From: Spirochaetae bacterium HGW-Spirochaetae-1
GTDB taxonomy: Bacteria; Spirochaetota; UBA4802; UBA5550
DNA: 64,000 bases
NCBI GenBank assembly: GCA_002839375.1
Contig: PGXY01000010.1
Location: forward strand, 62,001 to 126,000
Reading direction: 5' to 3'
This document shows positions 54,573-63,083 of the stretch, piece after piece (position 1 is the first letter of the stretch; each line of letters starts with the position of its first letter). A program made the position numbers and the translations under genes. The notes below the pieces were generated by a model that saw only the letters and a list, made by a program, of their open reading frames with translations, was not told the DNA's origin and made no database searches.

Positions 54573-55640
54573 ATGCTCACGCATATCGGCATAGAGATTA
54601 CATTCTTCGGTTTCGGCCTCTGCCTCCTTCGGGCTTTTGAGTCGATACTGTCTTCAAAGAAAATTATTTCCATGCCGGTCCTGTTTTATGTTTTCAACAG
54701 TTTCATCCTTCTCGGTACCGGGCTTGTCGCTCTTGGTCTGCCGCTGGAATATCCATCGTCAATATTTCTCTTTCCCTCTTCGCTGCTCATCATTGGGCCG
54801 CTGAATCTTTTCTACTACCACTACCTGCTGTATCCGGGGCAGCCAGTTCTCTACCGGACGCACCTGCACCTGGTTCCCTTTTTCCTGTGCCTGTTCGTCG
54901 AGATATTTTTTCAGGTCCAGCCCTTTGCTTTTAAACATGAATTGCTCACGGCATTTTTCAACGGGCGGGACGGACATTTTCTGATTGTGCCTTTTGCGTT
55001 CATTTCTCTCCATGTGCTGGTATACATGTTAATTATTCTGAAGGTATTCCTCCTCGACACGGGTTTTAAAAAAAACCAGAGAGAATTTCATTTTATCGGG
55101 TCTATCGCGCTTGTTGTTTTTCTCATAGTCGCCATGTTGTTTTTCGGCTTTGTTTTTGATATTCCCGGTCTGTTTATCGGCGGCAGTGTGCTGAATGTAT
55201 GCGTACATATCTACATCTACCTGGGATTGCGTATAGTTCCGCAGTTTTTCAATTCTCTGAAAATGGAGATCAGAAAAAAACGCTATGAGAAATCAATGCT
55301 CAGTGGCATCGACACTGCCGCAATCCATGAAGGCCTGGACAATCTTATGAGGGAGGATAAGCTTTTTCTCGATTGCGAGATTTCCCTGTCTTCCGTGGCC
55401 CGAAGGTTATCCCTGACACCGCACCAGTTATCGGAATTCCTCAATGAACATAAGGGTTCCGGTTTTCATGACTGCATCAACAGGTACCGCATTGAAGAGG
55501 CTCAGAAACTTCTCATGGAGCACAGGGAAGCCAGCGTCACCTCGATCTGTTACCGGGTCGGATTCAATTCCAAATCATCCTTTAACACGGCATTTAAAAA
55601 AATAACCGGTAAAACCCCAACGGAATTCCGCCAGCGCTGA
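54573..55640 (+). CDS. Membrane-anchored AraC-family regulator
   Basis: 355 residues. Residues 1-215 have about seven hydrophobic helices; 255-355 are an AraC double helix-turn-helix (LSSVARRLSLTPHQLSEFLNEHKG and VTSICYRVGFNSKSSFNTAFKKITGKTP). The membrane part should sense a signal in the membrane or periplasm and position the DNA-binding domain inside. It stands between fosX and the metabolic cluster and could control either. An inverted repeat GTTC-N10-GAAC lies just after it at 55660-55677. Confidence 0.88.
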   Translation: MLTHIGIEITFFGFGLCLLRAFESILSSKKIISMPVLFYVFNSFILLGTGLVALGLPLEYPSSIFLFPSSLLIIGPLNLFYYHYLLYPGQPVLYRTHLHLVPFFLCLFVEIFFQVQPFAFKHELLTAFFNGRDGHFLIVPFAFISLHVLVYMLIILKVFLLDTGFKKNQREFHFIGSIALVVFLIVAMLFFGFVFDIPGLFIGGSVLNVCVHIYIYLGLRIVPQFFNSLKMEIRKKRYEKSMLSGIDTAAIHEGLDNLMREDKLFLDCEISLSSVARRLSLTPHQLSEFLNEHKGSGFHDCINRYRIEEAQKLLMEHREASVTSICYRVGFNSKSSFNTAFKKITGKTPTEFRQR

Positions 55641-55659
55641 AAAATAACTGTCGTTTTAT

Positions 55660-55677
55660 GTTCGAATTTATAAGAAC
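55660..55677. promoter_or_regulatory. Weak inverted repeat between the AraC regulator and the VOC gene
   Basis: GTTC, ten A/T-rich bases, GAAC. Only four bases per arm pair, in the 130-base gap upstream of the metabolic cluster. It might be an operator but the arms are short. Confidence 0.25.
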
Positions 55678-55771
55678 GGTCGACGCGATCATCAGCGCAT
55701 GATAGGTTTTCTACTGTTCATGCCGGGAATTCTTCCGGATCGGAGAACAATATTCTACAGGGGGATTCTCA

Positions 55772-56341
55772 ATGCAATTCAATGAAATTTCCGCCGGGGA
55801 GAGTCATCTGTTGCTCTCCATGGGTCTGCCAGCCATTTCTCAGGTTGGGGTAATAGTCAATGATCTGGATAAGGCCGTCCGGTATTACCGGTCGCTCCTG
55901 AATATTAAAAAATGGTACAGCACCAGGATCAACGGGGAGGAGTGTTTTTATCGGGGCAAACCCGTTGAACAGAGGCTCGATATCGCCGTGGGCTACTGGG
56001 GAAAAACGCAGGTGGAGCTGATACGGCAGGATTGCGGTGAAGAAAATGTGTACAATGCAGTACTGGGTATTGGCGGCCAGGGTTTTCACCATCTGGGAGT
56101 GACCGTGGCTGACCTGGAGAAGAAAGTCGCCTTGTTTAAGAAAGGAGGCATAGAAGCTCTGCAGACCGGAACAATACGTTTCGGCAGGGGTGGAGTGACA
56201 AAATATGCCTATCTCGATACACTGGAGAGAGCCGGTTTCATTCTGGAGCTTATTGAAACCAGGGCATTCGGGATAAACCTGGGGATGCCCCAATGGGTGG
56301 TGAACCTGGGCCGTATCACGGGTGACACTGAATCCATCTGA
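55772..56341 (+). CDS. VOC (glyoxalase/epimerase-like) enzyme
   Basis: 189 residues. Two beta-alpha-beta-beta-beta units of the vicinal oxygen chelate fold: SQVGVIVNDLDKAVRYYRSLL, then QGFHHLGVTVADLEKKVALFKKGG and a glutamate in FILELIET. The layout resembles methylmalonyl-CoA epimerase and Glyoxalase_4 members, whose ligands are His and Glu residues like those seen here. First gene of a six-gene accessory cluster; the substrate is unknown. Confidence 0.78.
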   Translation: MQFNEISAGESHLLLSMGLPAISQVGVIVNDLDKAVRYYRSLLNIKKWYSTRINGEECFYRGKPVEQRLDIAVGYWGKTQVELIRQDCGEENVYNAVLGIGGQGFHHLGVTVADLEKKVALFKKGGIEALQTGTIRFGRGGVTKYAYLDTLERAGFILELIETRAFGINLGMPQWVVNLGRITGDTESI

Positions 56342-56362
56342 TTAGTAATACAGGAAGGGGAT

Positions 56363-57349
56363 ATGAAAGCACTGGTAACGGGGGCAACGGGATTTATCGG
56401 ATCGGTCCTGGTGAGGGAATTGGTCAGGCAGGGCCATGCTGTGCGGGCGCTGGCCATGATCAGTGAGGATACGGGCATGCTGGAGAAAATCGGTGTGGAA
56501 ATCCGGCGGGGAGACCTTACCGGAAAAGAAACCCTGCGTGGTCTCTGCGACGGCATTGATACAATTTTCCACTGCGCCGCGCGTGTCACCGATTGGGGAA
56601 CCGGAAAACAGTTCTACCGGGCCATCTATGATACCACGGCCAATCTGCTGGATGAAGCGGCGGGGAAAGCATCGCGTTTCGTTTATCTCAGCTCAATCGC
56701 CGCCCTGGGAATGGGCCGCCATTTGAAGGGAGCGCTGGAAACGGACGATCCACGGAAATCGGGCGTTCCCTATAACGACGCCAAGGCCGACACAGAAATC
56801 CTGGTGAGGCGCTATCACGCAGAGGGGAGAATCGTGAGCATTATAGTTCGTCCTGCCAATGTTATCGGTCCCGGCAGTGTATGGGTTCGCGACATTCTGG
56901 ACAGGCTTCAAGGTAGGACCGGTGTGCCTCTTCTTGATGGGGGGAAATACAGTTCAAGCTTTGTCTATGTGGACAGCCTGGTGGACGGCATCATACGTGC
57001 AGGCGTATCGCCCGTGGCCGCCGGGAAAACCTATCATTTCCGTGACGACTGGGAAGTGAACTGGAAACGGTATATCGAGGACCTGGGCCGTTATATAGGG
57101 AAGAAACCGAAGGGCAGCATCCCCTTCGGGCTGGCCTGGACAGTTGGGTGGATTATGGAAAAGTTTTTTAACCTGATTCACGCCCGGTCTCCCGTGACCA
57201 GGCTTTCCGTGGGAGTCATGGGAAGGGATAATGACGTTGATACATCACAGGCAAAAAAGGATCTGGGATGGAAAACCGTCGTATCATATGAAGAGGCTAT
57301 GAAAAGGACCGGTGAATGGATCCTTGAAAACTACAGGATTCCCCGGTAG
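56363..57349 (+). CDS. Extended short-chain dehydrogenase (3-beta-HSD/epimerase type)
   Basis: 328 residues. NAD(P) site TGATGFIGSVL (residues 6-16), DTIFHCAARVTDWG, YLSSIAALG, and active-site YNDAK with Tyr and Lys. It belongs to the extended SDR group that includes 3-beta-hydroxysteroid dehydrogenase, dihydroflavonol reductase and sugar epimerases. The hydrophobic stretch GLAWTVGWIMEKFFNL near 260 is like those in 3-beta-HSD-type members acting on lipophilic substrates. AGGAAGGGG precedes the ATG. Confidence 0.85.
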   Translation: MKALVTGATGFIGSVLVRELVRQGHAVRALAMISEDTGMLEKIGVEIRRGDLTGKETLRGLCDGIDTIFHCAARVTDWGTGKQFYRAIYDTTANLLDEAAGKASRFVYLSSIAALGMGRHLKGALETDDPRKSGVPYNDAKADTEILVRRYHAEGRIVSIIVRPANVIGPGSVWVRDILDRLQGRTGVPLLDGGKYSSSFVYVDSLVDGIIRAGVSPVAAGKTYHFRDDWEVNWKRYIEDLGRYIGKKPKGSIPFGLAWTVGWIMEKFFNLIHARSPVTRLSVGVMGRDNDVDTSQAKKDLGWKTVVSYEEAMKRTGEWILENYRIPR

Positions 57350-57389
57350 CTGTCGGCATAACAAGTAAAAATGATAAAAGGAGAACGTC

Positions 57390-57752
57390 ATGAGATTTTC
57401 CATACTTCTTTTTATTCTGTCCCGGATTTTGAAAAGGGCCGCGAAAAAGAAACAGGCCTACCGCAACTATGTGGGCAATATTCATAAGGTCAGGATCATG
57501 ATAAAGACCGGCAAGGGAAAGCAGGGAAGGCTCTTTATCTTCGATCGCGGGACTGTATCATCACTGAGGGGGGCAGGGCATCCCTATGATGCTGCCATTG
57601 TCTGGTCCGATGCGGGAACAGCCTTCAGGGTCATGTCTTCCATGAGCGATGAGGCCGTTTTTCTGGCCGCAGCAGCGGGTAAGATGAAACTGGATGGAAT
57701 GGCATTTTTTGCCCAGTGGTTCAATGATGGAGTAAAACTGGCAATGCAGTAA
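57390..57752 (+). CDS. Small SCP2-like protein
   Basis: 120 residues. The second half (AIVWSDAGTAFRVMSSMSDEAVFLAAAAGKMKLDGMAFFAQWFNDGVK) has the strand-helix layout of sterol-carrier-protein-2 domains, which bind acyl chains or sterols. The first 20 residues are hydrophobic and basic, perhaps a membrane anchor. The match is a pattern impression, not certain. GGAGAA precedes the ATG; it lies between the SDR and ThDP genes. Confidence 0.5.
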   Translation: MRFSILLFILSRILKRAAKKKQAYRNYVGNIHKVRIMIKTGKGKQGRLFIFDRGTVSSLRGAGHPYDAAIVWSDAGTAFRVMSSMSDEAVFLAAAAGKMKLDGMAFFAQWFNDGVKLAMQ

Positions 57753-57799
57753 AGACCACGCTAATCGACAGTTGTTATGAAAATATTACGGAGGAAAAT

Positions 57800-59467
57800 A
57801 TGACGATCATAAACGGCGGACACCTTGTGGGGAAATATCTCAAGGAAGTGGAGAAAACCGAAATTGTTTTCGGTATCTCGGGAGGGCACATCGAGTCTAT
57901 GCTTGACGGTTTCACCGAATACGGCATACGCACCATTGATGTGCGTCATGAACAGGCAGCGGCAATGATGGCCCATGCCTGGTCGGTATATACGGGCAGA
58001 CCGGGAGTGTGCTTTGTAACGGCCGGGCCCGGTTTTACCAATGCAATTACGGGTATTGCCAATGCTTTTCTCGACAATGCTCCTCTCGTGGTTCTGTGCG
58101 GAAGGCATCCACTGCGTGATGATCTGAAAGGCGCCCTGCAGGAGATTAACCAGATCGATATGGTGAGGCCCGTGGTAAAATGGGTAGCCACCTGTTATGA
58201 CATCAGGAGAATTCCCGAATATCTTTCCATAGCCTTCAGACAGGCCGTAGAGGGAAGGCCGGGCCCGGTATTTCTTGAACTGCCTCCCGATATTCTGAAT
58301 ATAAAAATTGAAGAATCAGAGGCTCCCATGCCTGCACGGCCTGCCCGGAAATATACCGTTCATCCCGATGATGCGGAGCTAAGGTCGGCTGCACGAATCA
58401 TCAATGAGGCAAAAAAACCCCTGTTTATCGGCGGTACCGGCGTGGGATTCAGTTCCTGCTCGAAGTGCCTTGGGGAATTTATTGGAAAGTCGGGCATTCC
58501 TTTTCAACTCCTCAATTACGGCAGGGGAGAGCTCCCTGATAATCATCCCCTTTCCCTTTCAGACATCGGCAGTATCGGCCTCATGACTTCCATACAGCAG
58601 GCCGATGTTATCATCGCCGCGGGACTGCGGTTCAACTGGATACTCCAGTCCGGGGCCATAATACCGGCGGGAACAAAGGTGATACGCATTGATATCGATC
58701 CCCACGAGATCGACCGGAACCGTGTTGCCGATGTGGGACTCGTGGGTGATGCCGCTTCGGTCCTGGCCCAGCTGACACCTCTTGTCGAAAAAGGTGATCA
58801 TATATCGTGGGTAACCGCTTTGAAGTCGGCAGGCAGGTCTCTTCTCGATTATGAATTGAGGATGCGTGAAACCGTGTCATCGCCCATTCATCCAATCCGC
58901 CTTGCGGCGCAGATATTCAAATACCTGGGAGATGACGCGCTCTACCTTTCCGACGGTGGAGATACGGTCTACTTCGGGCTCACGGGATTTTCTTCGCGCC
59001 ACCGGGCCGGCGTCATCGGCACTGCCTCGGGGCTCCTGGGATGCCTGGGGACCGGGATTCCCTTTGCCATGGCGGCTAAGCTTGCCCGACCCGATATGAA
59101 GGTGCTTCTCTTGAACGGCGACGGCTCTTTCGGGTTTAACGGTATGGAATTCGACACCATGGTCCGCCATAATATTCCCATTGTATGCGTTATTAACAAC
59201 GATTGCGCCTGGGGAATGATCAAGCACAGCCAGGAACTCTCAATAGGGAAAGACAGGCTTCAGTGTTCAGAACTGGGCATGAGACATTATGAGAAAATGG
59301 TTGAAGGGCTCGGTGGTTACGGAGAGCTGGTGGAGAGGGATGAGGATATAATTCCCGCCCTGGAAAGGGCCTTCGCTTCGGGAAAGCCGGCATGTATAAA
59401 TGTCGTCACTGACCCTACGGTCACGAGCCCGGCGACGCCGCTTTTTTACCAGTCGTTGAAGATGTAA
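57800..59467 (+). CDS. Thiamine-diphosphate-dependent lyase/synthase (acetolactate-synthase-like)
   Basis: 555 residues with the three-domain ThDP layout. The catalytic glutamate is in VRHEQAAAMMAHAWS; the TPP motif is GDGSFGFNGMEFDTMVRHNIPIVCVINND. The middle domain begins AKKPLFIGGTGVGF. Resembles acetolactate synthase, 2-hydroxyacyl-CoA lyase, oxalyl-CoA decarboxylase and related enzymes that make or break C-C bonds next to a carbonyl. No regulatory subunit gene is nearby, so a branched-amino-acid role is unlikely. Confidence 0.85.
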   Translation: MTIINGGHLVGKYLKEVEKTEIVFGISGGHIESMLDGFTEYGIRTIDVRHEQAAAMMAHAWSVYTGRPGVCFVTAGPGFTNAITGIANAFLDNAPLVVLCGRHPLRDDLKGALQEINQIDMVRPVVKWVATCYDIRRIPEYLSIAFRQAVEGRPGPVFLELPPDILNIKIEESEAPMPARPARKYTVHPDDAELRSAARIINEAKKPLFIGGTGVGFSSCSKCLGEFIGKSGIPFQLLNYGRGELPDNHPLSLSDIGSIGLMTSIQQADVIIAAGLRFNWILQSGAIIPAGTKVIRIDIDPHEIDRNRVADVGLVGDAASVLAQLTPLVEKGDHISWVTALKSAGRSLLDYELRMRETVSSPIHPIRLAAQIFKYLGDDALYLSDGGDTVYFGLTGFSSRHRAGVIGTASGLLGCLGTGIPFAMAAKLARPDMKVLLLNGDGSFGFNGMEFDTMVRHNIPIVCVINNDCAWGMIKHSQELSIGKDRLQCSELGMRHYEKMVEGLGGYGELVERDEDIIPALERAFASGKPACINVVTDPTVTSPATPLFYQSLKM

Positions 59468-59506
59468 GGAGCGTACAGGAATGAAAGACTGCATGGAGGA
59501 AATTGT

Positions 59507-60721
59507 ATGAAGGCACTTGTTTTCAAGGCAGAACCGGCCAGGTACGCCGTGCTGCAGGCCCTCAGGCCCGTAAGCAGGAGGTTCTGCTACAGCGGCCCTT
59601 TTGCATCCATCGGGCTTGGCGATATTCCCGATCCCGGTCTTCCTTCGCCGGAATGGGTAAAAATAAAGACCGTTCTGTGCGGTTTCTGCGGCAGTGATCT
59701 AAACCTGATATTGATGAAGGATTCGCCCACGGCAATGCCTTTTACCTCCTTTCCCTGCGTTCCCGGCCACGAGATATGCGGCCGTATCGTGGAAACCGGC
59801 GGTAGTGCCGGGACCTGGAAGAAGGGTCAGATGGTGGTCGTATCTCCCCAGTTGAACTGTGAGACAAGGGGGATATGTCCACCCTGTCAGAGCTGTCAAA
59901 AGGGTAAGACGTCCAATTGTGAGAATTACGCCGAGGGAAGCCTGGCCCCCGGCCTCTTCACGGGGATATGCAGGGATATTAACGGCGGATTCGCACCGTA
60001 CCTGGTCGCTCACCGGAGCCAGCTCTTTGCCGTGCCGGAAGGTGTTTTACCCGAAGAGGCTGTTCTCACGGAGCCCCTGGCCGTGGCTCTCCAGGCCGTT
60101 CTGGACAACATACCGGAGAAGGACGACAAGGTGCTGGTCATCGGCGGGGGAGTAATCGGCGCTCTCATAGTGCGGGTAATGCGCGGTATGGGGCTCCCTT
60201 GTCATGTTACCGTTGCCGATCCTTCATCGTTGGCAGCGGAATATGCCCGGATGAGCGGGGCCGATGATGTCGTTTCAGGGAATATCATCGATGCAGCAGT
60301 GGAAATAACGGGGGGACGGGCCTACAAACCTCTCCTGGGAGAACGCGTCATTATGGGAGGTTTTCACCGTATTTTTGACACGGTGGGATCTAAGGAAACC
60401 CTGTCCCGCTCCATGCGCGTCCTGGCTGCGGGCGGGACACTGTCGGTTCTTGGCATCGGTAATGATGTACGACTGGATATGACGCCCCTGTGGTTAAAGC
60501 TTCAGACGCTGAAGGGATGCTACGCCTATGGATGGAATACATGGAAGGGAATCTCGCGTCCCGTTTTTGGGATCGCCCTTGACATGATCGCCGAGAAAAA
60601 AGTTCTTGTGGGAGATATGCTGACTCATACTTTTTCCCTGGAAAAGTACAAAGAAATGATGGAAGTTAATCTCGCGAAGTCAAAGCACCGGGCCATGAAG
60701 ACGGCCGTACGGTTTGAATAA
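59507..60721 (+). CDS. Zinc-dependent medium-chain alcohol dehydrogenase
   Basis: 404 residues. Catalytic zinc ligands in CGFCGSD and PGHEICG; structural zinc set CPPCQSCQKGKTSNC; Rossmann site VLVIGGGVIGALIV. It probably interconverts an alcohol and aldehyde or ketone, perhaps the product of the lyase upstream. GGAGG precedes the ATG. Last gene of the accessory cluster, convergent with the HPr-kinase-fold gene. Confidence 0.9.
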   Translation: MKALVFKAEPARYAVLQALRPVSRRFCYSGPFASIGLGDIPDPGLPSPEWVKIKTVLCGFCGSDLNLILMKDSPTAMPFTSFPCVPGHEICGRIVETGGSAGTWKKGQMVVVSPQLNCETRGICPPCQSCQKGKTSNCENYAEGSLAPGLFTGICRDINGGFAPYLVAHRSQLFAVPEGVLPEEAVLTEPLAVALQAVLDNIPEKDDKVLVIGGGVIGALIVRVMRGMGLPCHVTVADPSSLAAEYARMSGADDVVSGNIIDAAVEITGGRAYKPLLGERVIMGGFHRIFDTVGSKETLSRSMRVLAAGGTLSVLGIGNDVRLDMTPLWLKLQTLKGCYAYGWNTWKGISRPVFGIALDMIAEKKVLVGDMLTHTFSLEKYKEMMEVNLAKSKHRAMKTAVRFE

Positions 60722-60767
60722 ACTATCCGTATCGGCCGTCAATGACCCGATGTCGTACTGTGCCGCA

Positions 60768-62519
60768 TTACCCGGCAATAACACGGAGGAGCTCCCGTGC
60801 CGCTTCTTCGGGCCCGTTCATTTCAAAACCGGCAATGCCCAGGCGTGTCCTCATCTGTCCCACGAAGAGATTGTTTTTAAAGAAACTCTCAAAATATTTA
60901 GTAGCGATATTCTCGTGGATGTCCCGGTACTGGGGCGGTCCGAAAACGTTGGCAAAGTAGGAGTGTACCAGTCCTGTTGTGGTAGTGGTTCCCTTGCTCA
61001 TAACAGTCCCTTCGCGGAAGACTGAGCAGGCCGTTTCTGCGCTGCTGAAACGTTCAACATGGGGATGATTTTCATCAATTTCCTCATAGTTATTCGCGTA
61101 GAGCACATAGTCGATCGGGAATCCGCGGATGACCGTTTCATATCCTGCAACGGGAAGTACTATCCTGGCATTGACCATGCCGGCGCTCATGATGATGGAT
61201 CGGTCGATCTGTCCGAAGGCATATCCCGGCTTGAGATCATCAATACGGAGAAATGCGCCGATCTCCGTACCATAACCGATGATGTTCCCCCTGCTGTCTA
61301 TCTCAAGTGAGCCCATATCATCGGCAATTATTATAATATCGCTGATGGTGTCGGAACCGATACTGCGGAGGGCCTCCAGGGTCTCGGATTTTCCGGCACC
61401 CGTGTCGCCCATGAGGAGGATAGTTGCATCGTTACCGGTTTTAAAATGCATTTTTACCAGGGCGCCGTGAAAGGGCATGATGCCCCGTTTCATGACAGCG
61501 GCATTGTGAAGTGTCAGGACCATTTTTTTCAGATATCCAAAATAGCCGAATTCATCTCGGTTGGGACAGGCGCCGATGAGGATGTTGTTTTCATTATCAT
61601 CAAAAAATAGCGTGGGATACTCGGATAGCCCGTCCAGTTCATCACCGGGGACGCCGAAGAGAAAGACCGCATCGGGTTTTTCCATCAAGTCACTGTCATC
61701 GGCAAGTTCAAAGAGGTTGCACAGGGTAAAACCCAGTTCAAAGAATTTTTCATGGAAAAAAGCATGAATGAGGAGTTTGCCTACTTTGGCCGGATAACAG
61801 AGCCATTCATCGGGATTGATGTTTATCACCGAAAGGGGATTTACATCGATTTTCATGAATTCACCGGTCCTCTTGTTCATGGTAGGCTCCAGGATGAGCG
61901 GCGGGTTCATGAGTATCTGCCGTATGACGTGCACTGAACGGAGTTTGCCGTAAAGATCACCGGGTAAGGGGATGTGTTTCGGCAGCGATATGGCTGCGAA
62001 TTCCGCACCGGCCTCGACCTGCCGGTAGACCCGCGGATGGGCCCCGGTTATATTTTCCTCGATGTCGCGATATGTTTTGCGTACGATTTCGGCAAGCTCG
62101 CATACCGTATCGTTGAATGTGCGATAGGGCCGCTTGTCCAGGTTGTCTCCCTCGGAGTCGGCAATAACGTAGCGTTCATATCCCCGCCAGTAGTTATAGA
62201 TGTATTCCACAAAATTTCCCAGGAGCGGGATGTCACTGAAAAAATGAGAGGCTTCGGGCAACAGGCGTGCAACCTCGCTACTGGTGTTCCTCGTTAGCTG
62301 GGAAAGAACTCTCAACAGCAGGGCGATATCCGTTTCGGCGGGAGATGTATTGCCGAATATATTGAGCAGGATCGATTTTTTTTCCTTTAATTCACTGACG
62401 GCGCGATGGAGGAGCTCATTGAAAAGGCGGCTTTCAAGGATATCCTCAGGGGTTTCACATAACCGTCCCCGGGTTTTCATGATAATTTTGTTCCTGATGA
62501 TTTTGTAATTGCTCAGCAT
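60768..62519 (-). CDS. Large HPr-kinase/PEPCK-fold protein
   Basis: 583 residues. Residues 345-540 carry a kinase core: MPFHGALVKM, Walker A GDTGAGKSET (371-380) and IIIIADDMGSLEI (399-401 ADD). This motif is closer to HPr kinase (GDSGxGKSET, ADD) than to ATP-type PEPCK (GLSGTGKTT). The preceding 340 residues, partly helical, are unlike HPrK. Some databases may name it phosphoenolpyruvate carboxykinase; the sequence does not support that with confidence. Its substrate could be a protein or a small phosphate compound. AGGAGG lies nine bases upstream. It is leftward and convergent with the dehydrogenase gene. Confidence 0.7.
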   Translation of the reverse strand: MLSNYKIIRNKIIMKTRGRLCETPEDILESRLFNELLHRAVSELKEKKSILLNIFGNTSPAETDIALLLRVLSQLTRNTSSEVARLLPEASHFFSDIPLLGNFVEYIYNYWRGYERYVIADSEGDNLDKRPYRTFNDTVCELAEIVRKTYRDIEENITGAHPRVYRQVEAGAEFAAISLPKHIPLPGDLYGKLRSVHVIRQILMNPPLILEPTMNKRTGEFMKIDVNPLSVININPDEWLCYPAKVGKLLIHAFFHEKFFELGFTLCNLFELADDSDLMEKPDAVFLFGVPGDELDGLSEYPTLFFDDNENNILIGACPNRDEFGYFGYLKKMVLTLHNAAVMKRGIMPFHGALVKMHFKTGNDATILLMGDTGAGKSETLEALRSIGSDTISDIIIIADDMGSLEIDSRGNIIGYGTEIGAFLRIDDLKPGYAFGQIDRSIIMSAGMVNARIVLPVAGYETVIRGFPIDYVLYANNYEEIDENHPHVERFSSAETACSVFREGTVMSKGTTTTTGLVHSYFANVFGPPQYRDIHENIATKYFESFFKNNLFVGQMRTRLGIAGFEMNGPEEAARELLRVIAG

Positions 62520-62551
62520 TCTCTGTTTCCTCCTGGCATTTTTTTTTGTAA

Positions 62552-62584
62552 TAAAAAAGGCGCTCCCTTCGGGAACGCCTTTGC
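62552..62584 (-). terminator. Intrinsic terminator of rpmB
   Basis: On the minus strand AAAGGCG-TTCCC-GAAG-GGGAG-CGCCTTTTTT forms a strong stem followed by Ts. It lies between rpmB and the HPr-kinase-fold gene, so the latter has its own promoter. Confidence 0.85.
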
Positions 62585-62606
62585 TGTTTTCGTATGTTTT
62601 ATTCTT

Positions 62607-62795
62607 CTATACAGCTTTGGCTATTTTTCCCGATTTGATGCACTGTGTGCATACATATTTCCGTGTCACCTTCTTGTTTTCCAGTACACGTATTTTCTTG
62701 ATGTTGGGTTTCCACATCTTTGGTGTCTTTTTATTGGAATGGCTCACATTGTTGCCAAATTGAACCGATTTTCCACAAACTTCACATTTTGCCAT
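62607..62795 (-). CDS. rpmB: 50S ribosomal protein L28 (zinc form)
   Basis: 62 residues. MAKCEVCGKSVQFGNNVSHSNKK at the start and YVCTQCIKSGKI at the end give the two CxxC pairs of the zinc-binding type. The start is 62795 with AAGGAAGGA seven bases upstream; longer frames to 62897 only add unrelated residues. Possible promoter TTGCAA-17-TAGATT lies further upstream on the minus strand. Role in the large ribosomal subunit. Confidence 0.95.
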   Translation of the reverse strand: MAKCEVCGKSVQFGNNVSHSNKKTPKMWKPNIKKIRVLENKKVTRKYVCTQCIKSGKIAKAV

Positions 62796-63007
62796 AACAC
62801 TGTCCTTCCTTCTATACGCTCTGATTCTGTCAGACGTGATTTTCTGTATTTTCCCGGCCGAGGGGGATAAAAATAATGATTTCATGATTGAAAACAATCA
62901 GGTTGGCAATCTAAATATGCTCATTTATTTTTGCAAGCATTTTATATTCATTTTTTCCAATTTTGTTCTATGGAATATGGAAAGCCCGACAGAAACCACT
63001 TTTTTTC

Positions 63008-63035
63008 TTGACAATAAGAATAGTCGTGTTACGAT
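63008..63035 (+). promoter_or_regulatory. Sigma70 promoter of the IclR gene
   Basis: TTGACA (63008-63013), 16 bases, TACGAT (63030-63035). The predicted transcript start is near 63042, just before a perfect palindrome. Confidence 0.6.
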
Positions 63036-63051
63036 TGCATATATGAACAAC

Positions 63052-63067
63052 GTCCGTATATACGGAC
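63052..63067. promoter_or_regulatory. 16-bp perfect palindrome, probable IclR operator
   Basis: GTCCGTATATACGGAC is identical on both strands. It lies between the promoter and the ATG of an IclR-family gene, where it would allow autoregulation by blocking transcription. IclR dimers usually bind such short palindromes. Confidence 0.7.
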
Positions 63068-63083
63068 TTTAGGAAATGGTGTT

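Noticed and set aside
60768-62519. Straightforward call of phosphoenolpyruvate carboxykinase (pckA)
   Set aside because: The P-loop and following ADD match HPr kinase better, and PEPCK substrate motifs were not found.
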